Shown: positions 12,837-24,027, numbered from the stretch's first letter. The stretch: 64,000 bases of DNA from Polynucleobacter asymbioticus (GCF_018687575.1 NZ_CP061297.1:1-64000); one strand, 5' to 3'. Notes: generated by a model not told the origin, from the sequence alone. Program-made: numbers and translations.

Positions 12837-13373
12837 ATGGCTGAATTAGCCACGATTGCACGCCCTTACGCTGAAGCGCTTTTTCAAAGCGCTAAGCCTG
12901 CTGAGCTTGCTACTTGTTTAGAGCAGTTAAATGAATTGGCGCAGCTAGCTGCATTGCCAGAAGTTGCTGCTTTATCAAACAATCCAAAAGTATCTGCAGA
13001 TGATTTAAGCAAATTGCTTTCCGGTATGGTGAAGACAAAGCTGGACGGCAAAATTGCAAGTTTTTTAAGTCTTGTAAATCAAAACCATCGCTTATCTGCC
13101 ATTCCTGAAATTGCGCGTCAATTTGAGGCAATGAAGAATCAAAGCGAAGGTGCAGCAGAAGTAATGATTACTAGCGCATTCCCATTAGAGGGTTCAGCGT
13201 TAAATGATTTGTTGTCAAGTTTGAAGAAGCGCTTTGGGGGTAAAGAATTGCGCCCAACTATTCAAGTAGATCCTGCATTGATTGGCGGAGTTCGCATTCA
13301 AGTTGGTGATGAGGTATTGGATAGTTCAGTTAAAGCACAGTTAGCTCAAATGCAAGCAAGTCTTGGCGCATAA
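12837..13373 (+). CDS. atpH: F0F1 ATP synthase subunit delta
   Basis: The delta subunit caps the F1 head and joins it to the b stalk. The 178 residues start MAELATIARPYAEALFQ, the typical family start, and end with the conserved DPALIGGVRIQVGDEVLDSSVKAQL-type region. Length is normal. It is one base from atpF, so translation is probably coupled, and 45 bases before atpA. Confidence 0.97.
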   Translation: MAELATIARPYAEALFQSAKPAELATCLEQLNELAQLAALPEVAALSNNPKVSADDLSKLLSGMVKTKLDGKIASFLSLVNQNHRLSAIPEIARQFEAMKNQSEGAAEVMITSAFPLEGSALNDLLSSLKKRFGGKELRPTIQVDPALIGGVRIQVGDEVLDSSVKAQLAQMQASLGA

Positions 13374-13418
13374 GTTATCCCTATTAAGAACATACGAAAT
13401 AAGACCCAGGAGTAAGTA

Positions 13419-14960
13419 ATGCAACTCAACCCTTCCGAGATCAGTGAACTGATCAAAAGCCGAATTAGCGAAATGGGTGTTGATTCCCAACTTCGCAACG
13501 AAGGCACTGTAATTTCAGTGACCGACGGTATTTGCCGTGTACATGGCTTGTCTGGTGTTATGCAGGGCGAAATGTTGGAGTTCCCTAACAACACAATCGG
13601 CCTCGCGTTGAACCTTGAGCGTGATTCAGTTGGTGCTGTGGTGTTGGGTGAGTACACCCATATTAAAGAAGGCGATCCAGTTAAGTGTACTGGCCGCATC
13701 TTGGAAGTTCCAGTTGGCCCAGAGTTGCTCGGTCGCGTTGTAAACGCGCTCGGTCAGCCGATTGATGGCAAAGGCCCAATCAACACTAAGTTGACTGACT
13801 TTATCGAAAAAGTTGCTCCAGGCGTTATCGCACGTCAATCTGTTAGTCAGCCAGTTCAAACTGGTTTGAAAGCGATTGATGCAATGGTTCCAATCGGCCG
13901 CGGTCAGCGCGAGTTGATCATTGGTGACCGTCAAACAGGTAAGACAGCAGTTGCAGTTGATGCGATCATCAACCAAAAAGGTAAAGGCGTTTATTGCGTT
14001 TACGTTGCGATTGGTCAAAAAGCTTCTACTATTGCTAACGTTGTGCGCAAGCTCACAGAGCTCGGCGCAATGGAATACACAGTTGTTGTTGCAGCGAGTG
14101 CTTCCGAGTCTGCAGCGATGCAGTACCTCTCAGCATATGCTGGTTGCACAATGGGTGAATACTTCCGCGACCGTGGCGAAGATGCGTTGATCGTTTATGA
14201 CGATTTAACTAAACAAGCTGTTGCATACCGTCAGATTTCATTACTCTTGCGTCGCCCACCAGGCCGCGAAGCTTACCCTGGCGATGTGTTCTATCTCCAC
14301 TCACGTTTGCTTGAGCGTGCTGCTCGTGTAAGTGCTGATTACGTTGAGAAATTTACAAACGGTTCAGTAAAAGGTAAGACAGGCTCATTGACTGCATTGC
14401 CAATTATTGAAACTCAAGCTGGTGACGTTTCTGCTTTCGTTCCAACCAACGTTATTTCGATTACTGACGGTCAGATCTTCTTGGAAACTGACTTGTTTAA
14501 CGCCGGCGTACGTCCTGCGATTAACGCGGGTATTTCTGTGTCACGTGTTGGTGGTGCAGCACAAACTAAAGTTATTAAGAAACTGTCTGGCGGTATTCGT
14601 ACCGACTTGGCGCAGTATCGTGAATTGGCAGCGTTTGCTCAGTTCGCTTCTGACCTTGACGAAGCAACTCGTAAGCAGTTAGAGCGCGGTCGCCGCGTTA
14701 CAGAATTGTGTAAGCAAGCTCAGTACAAGCCTTTGCAGGTTTGGGAAATGGCGGCTTCACTCTACGCTGTGAATAACGGCTACTTTGATGACCTCGAAGT
14801 AAAGAACGTATTGCCATTCGAAAAAGGTTTGCAAGATCATTTGAAGTCCAAATACGCTGATTTAGTTGGCCGTATTGAAGAGACTAAAGATTTGAGCAAA
14901 GATGACGAAGCTGCTTTGCGTGCTGCAATTGAGGATTACAAGCGTTCAGCCTCTTTCTAA
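13419..14960 (+). CDS. atpA: F0F1 ATP synthase subunit alpha
   Basis: The 513-residue alpha subunit forms the non-catalytic nucleotide sites of the F1 hexamer. It has the Walker A sequence GDRQTGKT at 169-176 and the family signature [17 protein letters not shown]. The N-terminus [16 protein letters not shown] is standard, and length matches E. coli AtpA (513). A clear AGGAG ribosome binding site lies about eight bases before the ATG. Confidence 0.99.
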   Translation: MQLNPSEISELIKSRISEMGVDSQLRNEGTVISVTDGICRVHGLSGVMQGEMLEFPNNTIGLALNLERDSVGAVVLGEYTHIKEGDPVKCTGRILEVPVGPELLGRVVNALGQPIDGKGPINTKLTDFIEKVAPGVIARQSVSQPVQTGLKAIDAMVPIGRGQRELIIGDRQTGKTAVAVDAIINQKGKGVYCVYVAIGQKASTIANVVRKLTELGAMEYTVVVAASASESAAMQYLSAYAGCTMGEYFRDRGEDALIVYDDLTKQAVAYRQISLLLRRPPGREAYPGDVFYLHSRLLERAARVSADYVEKFTNGSVKGKTGSLTALPIIETQAGDVSAFVPTNVISITDGQIFLETDLFNAGVRPAINAGISVSRVGGAAQTKVIKKLSGGIRTDLAQYRELAAFAQFASDLDEATRKQLERGRRVTELCKQAQYKPLQVWEMAASLYAVNNGYFDDLEVKNVLPFEKGLQDHLKSKYADLVGRIEETKDLSKDDEAALRAAIEDYKRSASF

Positions 14961-14977
14961 GAGGGCTCGCATAAATC

Positions 14978-15847
14978 ATGGCAAGCACAAAAGAGATACG
15001 ATCTAAGATCAAGAGCGTGCAAAACACGCGCAAGATCACGAAGGCAATGGAAATGGTCGCCGCATCTAAGATGCGTCGCGCCCAAGAGCGCATGCGTAAT
15101 GCGCGTCCATATGCTGAAAAAATTCGTGAGATTGTTGCTAATCTTTCTAAAGCAAATCCTGAGTTCCGCCCTGCTTACATGGCAACTCGTGAAGTGAAGA
15201 AAATTGGCACGATTTTGGTTACAACAGACAAAGGTTTATGCGGGGGTTTGAATACCAACGTATTGCGTCTGATTGCAAACCAAGTGCGCGATATGGAAGG
15301 CAGCAATGTTGGTATTGAATACACCGCCATTGGTTCAAAAGGCCTCCAGTTTTTAAATCGCTCTAAAGCAAAACTCATTTCTCAAACAATTCAGATTGGC
15401 GATACGCCACATATGGATGTTTTGATTGGTGCAATTACTGCCCAATTGGAAGCGTTTGAGCGCGGCGAAATTGATGCTGTCTATTTGGCATACACCCGCT
15501 TTGTTAACGCAATGAAACAAGAGCCTGTTTTAGAAAAGCTCTTACCTTTGGAGCCGGCTGCATTAACTCCAGAAGAGAAAGCAGGAAATTCTTGGGATTA
15601 CATCTATGAACCAGATGCAGAGTCCATTTTGAATGGCTTGCTCAAGCGTTACGTAGAGGCAATGATTTATCAAGCTGTTGCTGAGAATATGGCTTCAGAA
15701 CAATCTGCTCGCATGGTCTCAATGAAGGCCGCTTCAGATAATGCGAAGAATGTAATCGGCGAATTGCAATTGGAATACAACAAAACACGACAGGCTGCTA
15801 TTACTAAAGAGTTGTCAGAGATTGTTGGCGGAGCGGCTGCTGTTTAA
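14978..15847 (+). CDS. atpG: F0F1 ATP synthase subunit gamma
   Basis: Gamma is the central rotor shaft of F1. The 289 residues have the expected N-terminal helix ([27 protein letters not shown]; the [13 protein letters not shown] motif is diagnostic) and the paired C-terminal helix with [14 protein letters not shown]. Between lies the Rossmann-like domain with [12 protein letters not shown]. Spacing to atpA is 17 bases and to atpD 55 bases. Confidence 0.98.
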   Translation: MASTKEIRSKIKSVQNTRKITKAMEMVAASKMRRAQERMRNARPYAEKIREIVANLSKANPEFRPAYMATREVKKIGTILVTTDKGLCGGLNTNVLRLIANQVRDMEGSNVGIEYTAIGSKGLQFLNRSKAKLISQTIQIGDTPHMDVLIGAITAQLEAFERGEIDAVYLAYTRFVNAMKQEPVLEKLLPLEPAALTPEEKAGNSWDYIYEPDAESILNGLLKRYVEAMIYQAVAENMASEQSARMVSMKAASDNAKNVIGELQLEYNKTRQAAITKELSEIVGGAAAV

Positions 15848-15887
15848 GCGGTCAGCGTTTAGGAATACGAAAGAATTCAGGAATTAA

Positions 15888-17303
<1,416 letters not shown>

Positions 17304-17324
17304 TCGAACTCATCTAGGGAAATT

Positions 17325-17741
17325 ATGTCAACCATACGCGTCGATGTAGTAAGTGCTGAGCAATCTATTTTTAGCGGTGAAGCCAAGTTTGTTGCGCTTC
17401 CTGGTGAGAATGGTGAGCTCGGTATTTTGCGCGGCCACACCCCTTTGATTACACGCATTCGTCCAGGTTCAGTTCGTATTGAAAAAGCTGATGGTGATGA
17501 AGAGTTTGTATTCGTAGCGGGTGGCTATTTAGAAGTTCAGCCCGATCATGTCACTGTGTTAGCAGACACTGCTATCCGCGGCCATGATTTAGATGAAGCT
17601 AAGGCTAACGAAGCTAAGAAGCGCGCTGAAGAAGCAATGCAAAATCGTGGCACCGACTTTGATTTGGCATTAGCTCAATCAGAGTTTGCAATGGCAGCGG
17701 CACAGCTTGCAGCGATTGCTCGTTTCCGTCGTAAAAAGTAA
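17325..17741 (+). CDS. atpC: F0F1 ATP synthase subunit epsilon
   Basis: Epsilon binds gamma and the c-ring and inhibits ATP hydrolysis. The 138 residues begin with the beta-sandwich domain ([19 protein letters not shown]) containing the [14 protein letters not shown] motif, and end with a two-helix domain rich in Ala and Lys. The stop codon at 17739-17741 is in the same frame as the downstream hemE start, with only 15 bases between. Confidence 0.98.
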   Translation: MSTIRVDVVSAEQSIFSGEAKFVALPGENGELGILRGHTPLITRIRPGSVRIEKADGDEEFVFVAGGYLEVQPDHVTVLADTAIRGHDLDEAKANEAKKRAEEAMQNRGTDFDLALAQSEFAMAAAQLAAIARFRRKK

Positions 17742-17756
17742 GAGCCGGTCATCTCC

Positions 17757-18869
17757 TTGTTGTTAAATGATCGGTTTTTAAAAGCCTGCTTGGGCGAAGC
17801 GGTTGATCAAACACCGCTTTGGCTCATGCGCCAAGCGGGCCGCTATCTACCTGAGTACAACGCTACTCGTGCAAGAGCCGGAAGCTTTCTTGGCCTTGCA
17901 AAAAATCCAGCATATGCAACTGAAGTAACGCTCCAGCCATTGGATCGCTACCCGCTGGACGCCGCAATTTTGTTCTCCGATATTTTGACCATTCCTGATG
18001 CAATGGGTTTGGGCTTGAAATTTACGGCGGGCGAAGGACCTAGCTTTGATCACCCCCTTCGTACAGAAGATGCGGTAAGGAAATTACATGTTGCGGATAT
18101 GGATCAGCTCAAATATGTTTTTGATGCTGTCTCTGAAATTCGCAAAGCATTAATTCAGGATGGAAAGCAGCGTGTTCCATTAATTGGTTTCTCTGGAAGC
18201 CCATGGACATTAGCTTGCTACATGATTGATGGTTCAGGTTCTGATGATTTCCGTCACGCCAAGACCATGATGTTTAGTCGCCCTGATTTACTTGAGCATA
18301 TTCTTGAGATTAATGTGCAGTCGGTTTCCGCTTATTTACTTGAGCAAGTAAAAGCCGGAGCACAAGCGCTCATGATATTTGATACATGGGGAGGCTTGCT
18401 TCCTGACGGTTGGTATCAGCGCATGTCTTTGGCGGCTATGCAAAAAGTTATTGCTCTATTGCCTCGCGAACATGAGGGCCGCAAGATCCCAATCATCATG
18501 TTTACTAAAGGCGGTGGAATTTGGTTAAATGACATGGCTCAGGTCGGCGCAGATGTTATTGCGATTGACTGGACTATGCGTTTAAGTCGTGCCCGTAAAC
18601 AGCTATTAGAAATTAACAAGCCGCTAGCGCTGCAGGGAAATTTAGATCCACTTATCTTGTTTTCAGAGCCAAATCAAATTTCGGCAGCAGCCGAATCCCT
18701 TTTGAACGATCTGGCTAGTGCCCCCGCATTAAAGCCGGGCCTTCATTCGCTGGATGGCCATATCTTTAATTTGGGTCATGGCATCAATCAATTTACCCCA
18801 CCCGAAAGTGTGGCAGCTCTATCTGAGACGGTAATCTCAAGGTCAAAAGCCCTTCGGGCAGCCAAATAA
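17757..18869 (+). CDS. hemE: Uroporphyrinogen decarboxylase
   Basis: HemE removes four carboxyl groups from uroporphyrinogen III to give coproporphyrinogen III in heme synthesis. The 370 residues keep [12 protein letters not shown] with the substrate-binding Arg25 and Arg29, the [15 protein letters not shown] segment and the C-terminal [14 protein letters not shown] motif. The start must be the TTG at 17757 (or the TTG at 17760), because the frame is closed upstream by the atpC stop. The ribosome binding site is weak, suggesting coupling to atpC. Two hairpins follow the stop. Confidence 0.97.
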   Translation: MLLNDRFLKACLGEAVDQTPLWLMRQAGRYLPEYNATRARAGSFLGLAKNPAYATEVTLQPLDRYPLDAAILFSDILTIPDAMGLGLKFTAGEGPSFDHPLRTEDAVRKLHVADMDQLKYVFDAVSEIRKALIQDGKQRVPLIGFSGSPWTLACYMIDGSGSDDFRHAKTMMFSRPDLLEHILEINVQSVSAYLLEQVKAGAQALMIFDTWGGLLPDGWYQRMSLAAMQKVIALLPREHEGRKIPIIMFTKGGGIWLNDMAQVGADVIAIDWTMRLSRARKQLLEINKPLALQGNLDPLILFSEPNQISAAAESLLNDLASAPALKPGLHSLDGHIFNLGHGINQFTPPESVAALSETVISRSKALRAAK

Positions 18870-18884
18870 GCACAAGTAATTGCT

Positions 18885-18929
18885 AACTTTAGCCAATATT
18901 TCGGCAAAAGTTATGCACAGAAATGTGCA
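18885..18929 (+). other. Tandem hairpins after hemE
   Basis: Hairpin 1 pairs AACTTTAGCC (18885-18894) with GGCAAAAGTT (18903-18912), with one mismatch. Hairpin 2 is TGCACA-GAAA-TGTGCA (18914-18929), a perfect stem with a tetraloop. No long T-tract follows, so a role as terminator is uncertain. Hairpin 2 coincides with an inverted pair of DnaA-type boxes, so it may instead be a protein site. Confidence 0.5.
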
Positions 18930-19106
18930 AAACCATAAATACAGTGAGATTGAAGGGAATTATAAACTTTCACCTTTAGTAATCACTGTAACTTATTGAT
19001 TAATATAGGAAATAAGTAAAATACTAATTTTCTGCCCAAGATGGCGCTCCTATAAAATAGCTATAGAAATATTAAAGAACAAATGATATCCACAGACTTA
19101 TCCACA
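18911..19106. promoter_or_regulatory. DnaA-box cluster upstream of priA
   Basis: Boxes seen are TTATGCACA (18911-18919, plus) and TGTGCAAAA (18924-18932; reverse complement TTTTGCACA), both fitting TTWTNCACA and forming an inverted pair four bases apart. Further on are ATATCCACA (19086-19094) and a perfect TTATCCACA (19098-19106), both on the plus strand, 24 bases before priA. The DNA between is strongly AT-rich and holds an inverted repeat TACAGTGA (18940-18947) / TCACTGTA (18983-18990). Function in priA control or DnaA titration is inferred. Confidence 0.6.
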
Positions 19107-19129
19107 GGGTAAGGCCAAAAATTTACAAA

Positions 19130-21259
19130 ATGATGCTTAAACCCATTGTTGTTCAGGTAGTGATTGATAAGCCCTTGGCCCAGGGCTTTGATTACCTATG
19201 GGATGCTGAAAAATTAGGCAAATTACCAGAAATAGGCCACGTAGTTGAGGTGCCCTTCGCAAGGATAAAGGAAGTCGGTCTTGTAATAAAAGTGAGTAAT
19301 CACTCTGATTATGAGATTGAAAAACTCAAATCTGTCGAGCGACTAGCTCCACTCCCGGCATTCGATCCAGCACTATTGCGGCTAACGAACTTTGCCAGCC
19401 AGTATTACATTCATGCGCTTGGTGAAACCATCTTGCCAGTGATTCCACAAATGTGGAAAAAGGCGGATAACTGGGAAAAAATTCCAGAAAAAATAGAGGC
19501 AGTAAAAAAGAAGAATAAAGAAACTGACTTGGTGGCAGAGGGATTGATCACGCAGGACCAATTGAACCCAAATCAGAAGATTGCCTTACAAGAGCTATTT
19601 GCAAGCAGAGAAACAGAAAATCAATTTCGAGCGATCTTATTGCAGGGTCAAACAGGAAGTGGAAAGACCGCAGTCTTCCTCAATTGGCTGGCAAGCATCT
19701 TGAACGATGAAAGTGCTCAAGTACTTTTGTTGGTGCCAGAAATTAATTTAACGCCGCAATTAGAGCGACGCGTAATGGCCTATTTTCCGAATAAGAAAAT
19801 GGCGGTACTGCATAGCGGCGTTAGTGAAAAGAAAAGAGGCATTGCTTGGTATGAGGCAATGACTGGAAAGGCGCAGATTATTTTAGGAACGCGTTTAGCG
19901 GCTTTAACACCAATGCCGAACTTGCGGGCTATCGTAGTGGATGAAGAGCATGACCCCTCATATAAGCAGCAAGATGGAACGCGTTACTCTGCGAGAGATT
20001 TAGCAATATGGCGGGCGCATGATCAAAAAATTCCTATACTCTTATCTTCAGCTACACCATCACTAGAAACTTGGTTGGCCGCTCAATCAGGTCGCTATGA
20101 ATATATACGATTGGATCAGCGTGCACAGGGCGCAAGCCTACCCAAGGTGCATTTAATTAATACGCGTGATCCACAAAATCAATTTAGCCCAGGTGATAGT
20201 GGTGCTCCCAAACAAAAGAGCCTCATCACTAAAACGCTTGCGAATGCTATTAGCAAATCACTTGCGGAAAAAAAGCAGAGCCTCATTTTGATCAATCGCC
20301 GAGGCTATGCACCAGTGTTAAGTTGCTCGGCATGTAATTGGTTATCAAAATGTACGCAATGCTCAACCTTTACCGTGATGCATAAAGCGGAGACCTTCGG
20401 ACGGCGACCAGCATTAAGTTGTCATCATTGTGGCTTGGTAAAGTCGATACCGCAGTTTTGCCCAGACTGTGGGAATGCTGATTTAAAAACACTTGGCCAT
20501 GGCACGCAAAAGCTAGAGGATGCTATCGAAGAAATGTGGCCACAAGCAAGGGTGTTGCGTGTAGATACGGACTCCAGCAGAAAGAGTAAGGGCGCAGAAA
20601 AGCTCTTTCAGGAGATACATCATGGCAATGTAGATATTGTTGTTGGCACTCAAATGATTGCCAAGGGGCATGATTATCAGAATATTGGATTGGTTGCTGT
20701 ATTGGATGCAGATAGTCGGCTCTATTCCGCAGATTTTAGGGCTGCCGAAAGATTGTTTGCACAGTTGGTTCAGGTGGCTGGACGTGCCGGAAGATCTGGC
20801 ACTAGTGGTGAAGCTGGCGGCAATATTTATATCGAGACGCAGTATCCAGAGTCACCAGTATTTCAGTATTTATTAAGACACGACATTGATGGATTTTTAG
20901 GATTTACTGCTAGTGAGCGTGAGGAGGCAAAGTTACCACCCTACTCTTATCAAGCACTGGTTCACGCTGAGGGCAAAAGCCTCGATAAGGCAATTCAGTT
21001 TTTGAATAATTTAAAGTCTCGCATGAAAGCTAGGGGCTTGATTACGAAAGAGCTGAAAGTCTACGACCCTGTACCCAAGCCGGTCATGAGGGTTGCTGGT
21101 TCTGAGCGCGCCCAATTACTAATCGAATCGGGCAATCGCAAGGCACTACAAGAGGCACTTGAAATGATTGACCAAGAGTTGCGTCAAGAATCTACCGGAA
21201 GAATCAGCAAAACATCACGCATTCGTTGGTTAGTGGAGCGCGATCCGATTGCTATTTAA
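19130..21259 (+). CDS. priA: Primosomal protein N' (replication restart helicase PriA)
   Basis: PriA recognises stalled or recombined forks and loads the replicative helicase. In 709 residues it has an N-terminal DNA-binding domain, Walker A GQTGSGKT at 173-180, the DEEHD box at 271-275, and a zinc-binding insert starting CSAC at 399 with further pairs CTQC, CHHC and CPDC, then the helicase C lobe. The start may be ATG 19130 or 19133; neither has a strong ribosome binding site. It ends convergently with gcvH, sharing the four-base TTAA. Confidence 0.97.
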   Translation: MMLKPIVVQVVIDKPLAQGFDYLWDAEKLGKLPEIGHVVEVPFARIKEVGLVIKVSNHSDYEIEKLKSVERLAPLPAFDPALLRLTNFASQYYIHALGETILPVIPQMWKKADNWEKIPEKIEAVKKKNKETDLVAEGLITQDQLNPNQKIALQELFASRETENQFRAILLQGQTGSGKTAVFLNWLASILNDESAQVLLLVPEINLTPQLERRVMAYFPNKKMAVLHSGVSEKKRGIAWYEAMTGKAQIILGTRLAALTPMPNLRAIVVDEEHDPSYKQQDGTRYSARDLAIWRAHDQKIPILLSSATPSLETWLAAQSGRYEYIRLDQRAQGASLPKVHLINTRDPQNQFSPGDSGAPKQKSLITKTLANAISKSLAEKKQSLILINRRGYAPVLSCSACNWLSKCTQCSTFTVMHKAETFGRRPALSCHHCGLVKSIPQFCPDCGNADLKTLGHGTQKLEDAIEEMWPQARVLRVDTDSSRKSKGAEKLFQEIHHGNVDIVVGTQMIAKGHDYQNIGLVAVLDADSRLYSADFRAAERLFAQLVQVAGRAGRSGTSGEAGGNIYIETQYPESPVFQYLLRHDIDGFLGFTASEREEAKLPPYSYQALVHAEGKSLDKAIQFLNNLKSRMKARGLITKELKVYDPVPKPVMRVAGSERAQLLIESGNRKALQEALEMIDQELRQESTGRISKTSRIRWLVERDPIAI

Positions 21260-21648
21260 GCGCCGGGACCAGATTCGTATTGCGCAAGAGGCATCAATGC
21301 GTTGAGATCGGTGCTCAGCGATTCTGATGATGCTGGTTTAATTTTAAATAGCCAAACTGCATAAGGATTTGCATTTACCAATTCAGGGCTAGCATCCATC
21401 GCTGTATTGAGCGCAACGATCTCACCACCAATAGGCGCGTGTATATCACTCGCAGCTTTAACGGATTCAATTGCAGCAATAGCCTCACCCTGCTTCACTT
21501 GCCGACCAATTTCCGGCGCCTGAAAAAACATCACATCACCCAATGCCTCTTGTGCGTGGTTGCTAATACCTACCCACACTAGTCCATCATCTTCGATGCT
21601 GGCCCACTCATGCGTTTCTGCAAATTTAAATGTATCTTGAGTTTTCAT
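21256..21648 (-). CDS. gcvH: Glycine cleavage system H protein
   Basis: H protein carries the lipoyl arm that shuttles the aminomethyl group among the P, T and L proteins. The 130 residues show the lipoylation motif AIESVKAASDI with Lys64, and the THEWASIEDDGLVWVGIS start typical of the family. No gcvT or gcvP lies next to it, although these are usually clustered. A stand-alone H protein can also serve as a lipoate relay (known in other organisms). The stop overlaps the priA stop in TTAA. Confidence 0.95.
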   Translation of the reverse strand: MKTQDTFKFAETHEWASIEDDGLVWVGISNHAQEALGDVMFFQAPEIGRQVKQGEAIAAIESVKAASDIHAPIGGEIVALNTAMDASPELVNANPYAVWLFKIKPASSESLSTDLNALMPLAQYESGPGA

Positions 21649-21722
21649 TGTTTATCCTGTGAGATATATTCTAGCGTCTTTGGCATAAACTAGTGGCCAA
21701 TCACTTTTACGCGTTTTCATTT

Positions 21723-22361
21723 ATGCCGATCAAATTAGGAATTGTTCCTGTTACCCCGTTCCAGCAAAACTGTTCAGTCTTAGTTTGCCAAGAAACTGGT
21801 GATGCAGCTGTTGTTGATCCAGGCGGTGATGTAGATAAGATTCTGGATACTGTTAGGCAAATGGGCGGCACCATTAAAAAAATTTTGTTAACCCACGGCC
21901 ATCTTGATCATTGTGCTGCAGCCAAGGACTTGGCAGATCAATTCAGTGTTCCTATCGAGGGCCCACAAATAGATGAGCGTTTTTGGCTAGATCAATTGCC
22001 TGAACAAACTGTTCGCTTTGGATTTGGTCATGCAAAAGCATTTGTACCAACTCGCTGGTTGGAAGATGGTGATCGCGTACAAATTGGTAAGGTAGATCTA
22101 GAGGTGCTGCACTGTCCCGGACATACGCCAGGACATGTAGTATTTTTTAATAAGGAGGATCGCCTAGCTTTGGTGGGCGACGTACTTTTTGCGGGCTCAA
22201 TTGGAAGAACTGATTTTCCTCGCGGCAACCACGCAGATTTAGTTAATGCGATCAAGACAAAATTATGGCCATTAGGAGACGACGTGCAGTTTGTTCCTGG
22301 TCATGGACCTATGTCGACATTTGGCAAAGAGCGCCAAACAAATCCCTATGTCGGGGATTAA
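21723..22361 (+). CDS. MBL-fold hydrolase, GloC-like type II glyoxalase
   Basis: A 212-residue metallo-beta-lactamase-fold enzyme. Visible metal ligands are THGHLDH (His58, His60, Asp62, His63), HCPGHTPGH, GDVLFAGSIGR and the C-terminal VPGHGP. The overall pattern (PVTPFQQNCSV start, VDPGGD, LPLGDD-like end) closely resembles E. coli GloC/YcbL, which hydrolyses S-lactoylglutathione. ATG at 21723 is preferred over an upstream GTG at 21693, because homologues begin at the equivalent of MPIKLGIVPVT. It is divergent from gcvH. Confidence 0.88.
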   Translation: MPIKLGIVPVTPFQQNCSVLVCQETGDAAVVDPGGDVDKILDTVRQMGGTIKKILLTHGHLDHCAAAKDLADQFSVPIEGPQIDERFWLDQLPEQTVRFGFGHAKAFVPTRWLEDGDRVQIGKVDLEVLHCPGHTPGHVVFFNKEDRLALVGDVLFAGSIGRTDFPRGNHADLVNAIKTKLWPLGDDVQFVPGHGPMSTFGKERQTNPYVGD

Positions 22362-22394
22362 TCTAGCCTGAGTTGGTGAAGCCGAATTGAGAGA

Positions 22395-22580
22395 CTAGGT
22401 TTTTGCTGAACCGGTACGATGTGTGCGGTTGTATAAACAGCTTGCGCAAATCCAGCGCTGTTTCCGGTTACTTGTCGGAATCCAGGTGCCGCCCTCCAGA
22501 CGCTTTTCGCGACTGCAAGAAGAGCAAAACTTAAGGCTCTGAGAGGTTTCTTGGGGAGCAGCTGGAGTCGAGGTAGTCAT
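22395..22580 (-). CDS. Small zinc-ribbon protein of unknown function
   Basis: About 61 residues with two CxxC pairs, FCSSC and ICASC, separated by about 28 residues, which should bind one zinc ion. The N-terminal 15 residues are Thr/Ser/Pro/Ala-rich and probably disordered; the centre is basic (REKRLEGGTWIPTSNRKQRW). I chose ATG at 22580 over TTG at 22586. It lies downstream of the desaturase on the same strand, 41 bases after that gene's coding end if read in transcription order. I do not recognise a family; it could bind nucleic acid. Confidence 0.65.
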   Translation of the reverse strand: MTTSTPAAPQETSQSLKFCSSCSREKRLEGGTWIPTSNRKQRWICASCLYNRTHRTGSAKT

Positions 22581-22621
22581 GGGCAATCCGGGTAAGCCAA
22601 ATCTTGTACAGAGGATCTATT

Positions 22622-23764
22622 TTACCCGTTTTGTCCCGCTGGGGCAGGGCTTAGGACGACTCTGACTGAATCAGCGGTTTTATTGCCGTCAAAATCGAGC
22701 CAAGCCTTGTTTTCGAAGTCGTAGAGCTTACATTTGCGGGCGGTATCGAAATACCAGGCCCAGGAGAACTTTTGAACAAAAATACGCTCTGGAAGGATGG
22801 TTTCAAGGGTATTTTGGGCTTCTTGGAGGCGATATAGGGGGACGCTCATATCCACGTGATGGGCGGTATGCTCCATGATGTTGTGCATCAAGGAGCCCCA
22901 AATCCAATTAAACGTCAAATGCACTGTGGTGGATACAAAAGGCTGGGCGCGTAACCACTCAGACTTCTTGTCATACCAAGAGACTTTTGGGTGTGTATGG
23001 TGAACGTAGACCACAAAACCAATCATGCCGTTCCAGAATAAGAACGGGATAACAAAGCCAGTAATTAGCCCAATCCAGACCGACTGGCCAGTGGCAAGTG
23101 CGCCAGCAATCAGGCTGGCAATCCAAATGATGGCAAAACCAGTTACCAGCAAATTGTCCTTGAGGAAAATTGGGCGGTCACCAGGTTTGTTCTGGGCATT
23201 TGGGAAGTACTCACGTCTCCACCAAATTTCAATGAGGTAATAGAAGACCGGTCCCCAACCACTACGATAAAGACGCTCTAAGGCTTTACGCCATGCAGGC
23301 AGAGCATCAAACTCGGCTTTAGATAGTGGAGCCCAAACAAAGTCAAAGCCCTTCAAATTAGTCTGGCCATGGTGAACCACGTTATGCCCTACATCCCATA
23401 AGCTATAAGGGGTTAAGGATGGCAAGAATGCAATACGACCCAAGACTTTGTTGAGTTCGCGGTGTGGTGTGTAGCTTTGGTGGCAAGCATCGTGACCCAA
23501 AATGAAGATGCGTCCAGTAACAAAGCCAGCAACCAAGCCCAAGATGATCTTGATCAGAATGCTTTCAACAAAAATGGTTCCAGCAATACAGCCCAGCCAC
23601 AAAGCCGCATCTAATACTAGAAGCGCGATGGCTTTTACCGTTTGCCCTTCAGCCATTGGGATTAGCCAGCTGCGGATAACTTTACGGTGCGGCAATGGAA
23701 GATCAGGAGCCAAAGGATTGGCCAAAGATGGTTCAGAGAGTGCTGGATTTACGTGATTTGACAT
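22622..23764 (-). CDS. Membrane fatty acid desaturase
   Basis: A 380-residue integral membrane diiron enzyme of the desaturase/hydroxylase superfamily. The three histidine boxes are HDACH (91-95), HNVVHH (127-132) and HTAHH (299-303). Hydrophobic segments lie around 42-65, 68-90 and 190-245. Such enzymes introduce double bonds in acyl lipids using O2 and a ferredoxin-type or cytochrome donor; position specificity cannot be read here. ATG at 23764 is preferred to the in-frame TTG at 23776. A role in membrane fluidity at low temperature is plausible but inferred. Confidence 0.93.
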   Translation of the reverse strand: MSNHVNPALSEPSLANPLAPDLPLPHRKVIRSWLIPMAEGQTVKAIALLVLDAALWLGCIAGTIFVESILIKIILGLVAGFVTGRIFILGHDACHQSYTPHRELNKVLGRIAFLPSLTPYSLWDVGHNVVHHGQTNLKGFDFVWAPLSKAEFDALPAWRKALERLYRSGWGPVFYYLIEIWWRREYFPNAQNKPGDRPIFLKDNLLVTGFAIIWIASLIAGALATGQSVWIGLITGFVIPFLFWNGMIGFVVYVHHTHPKVSWYDKKSEWLRAQPFVSTTVHLTFNWIWGSLMHNIMEHTAHHVDMSVPLYRLQEAQNTLETILPERIFVQKFSWAWYFDTARKCKLYDFENKAWLDFDGNKTADSVRVVLSPAPAGQNG

Positions 23765-23845
23765 GATAAGAATCAATAAGTTAGGTGCAAATGATAGCCT
23801 TTTTCACGAATTTACGCATGATGTAGGTCAAAAACCCCCCTGTTT

Positions 23846-23922
23846 TGGTGCGCCCGGCAGGAATCGAACCTGCGACCCTTGGCTTCGGAGGCCAATACTC
23901 TATCCACTGAGCTACGGGCGCC
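23846..23922 (-). tRNA. tRNA-Arg(CCG)
   Basis: A full cloverleaf can be folded on the minus strand: acceptor GGCGCCC with GGGCGCA end, D-arm GTAGCTCAGTGGATAGAG, anticodon stem TTGGC around CTCCGAA (anticodon CCG), T-arm GGTTCGATTCC, and an encoded CCA. It reads CGG codons. Confidence 0.96.
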
Positions 23923-23978
23923 AGTAAGGAATTCGCTAACTGCACTATTGTAAGTGCCTATATCCCTCCCGGTCTCGT

Positions 23979-23984
23979 TATAAT
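23979..23984 (+). promoter_or_regulatory. Perfect -10 hexamer before the small membrane protein
   Basis: TATAAT at 23979-23984 lies 44 bases before the ATG at 24028. I see no convincing -35 at 16-18 bases spacing, so promoter activity is possible but not established. Confidence 0.35.
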
Positions 23985-24027
23985 TGAGGCAACGTAACCT
24001 TACAACCCGTCTAACTATAAAAGTCCT

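Noticed and set aside
13626..14018. 130-residue minus-strand ORF inside atpA
   Set aside because: Antisense to the Walker A region of a conserved gene, with no recognisable domain.
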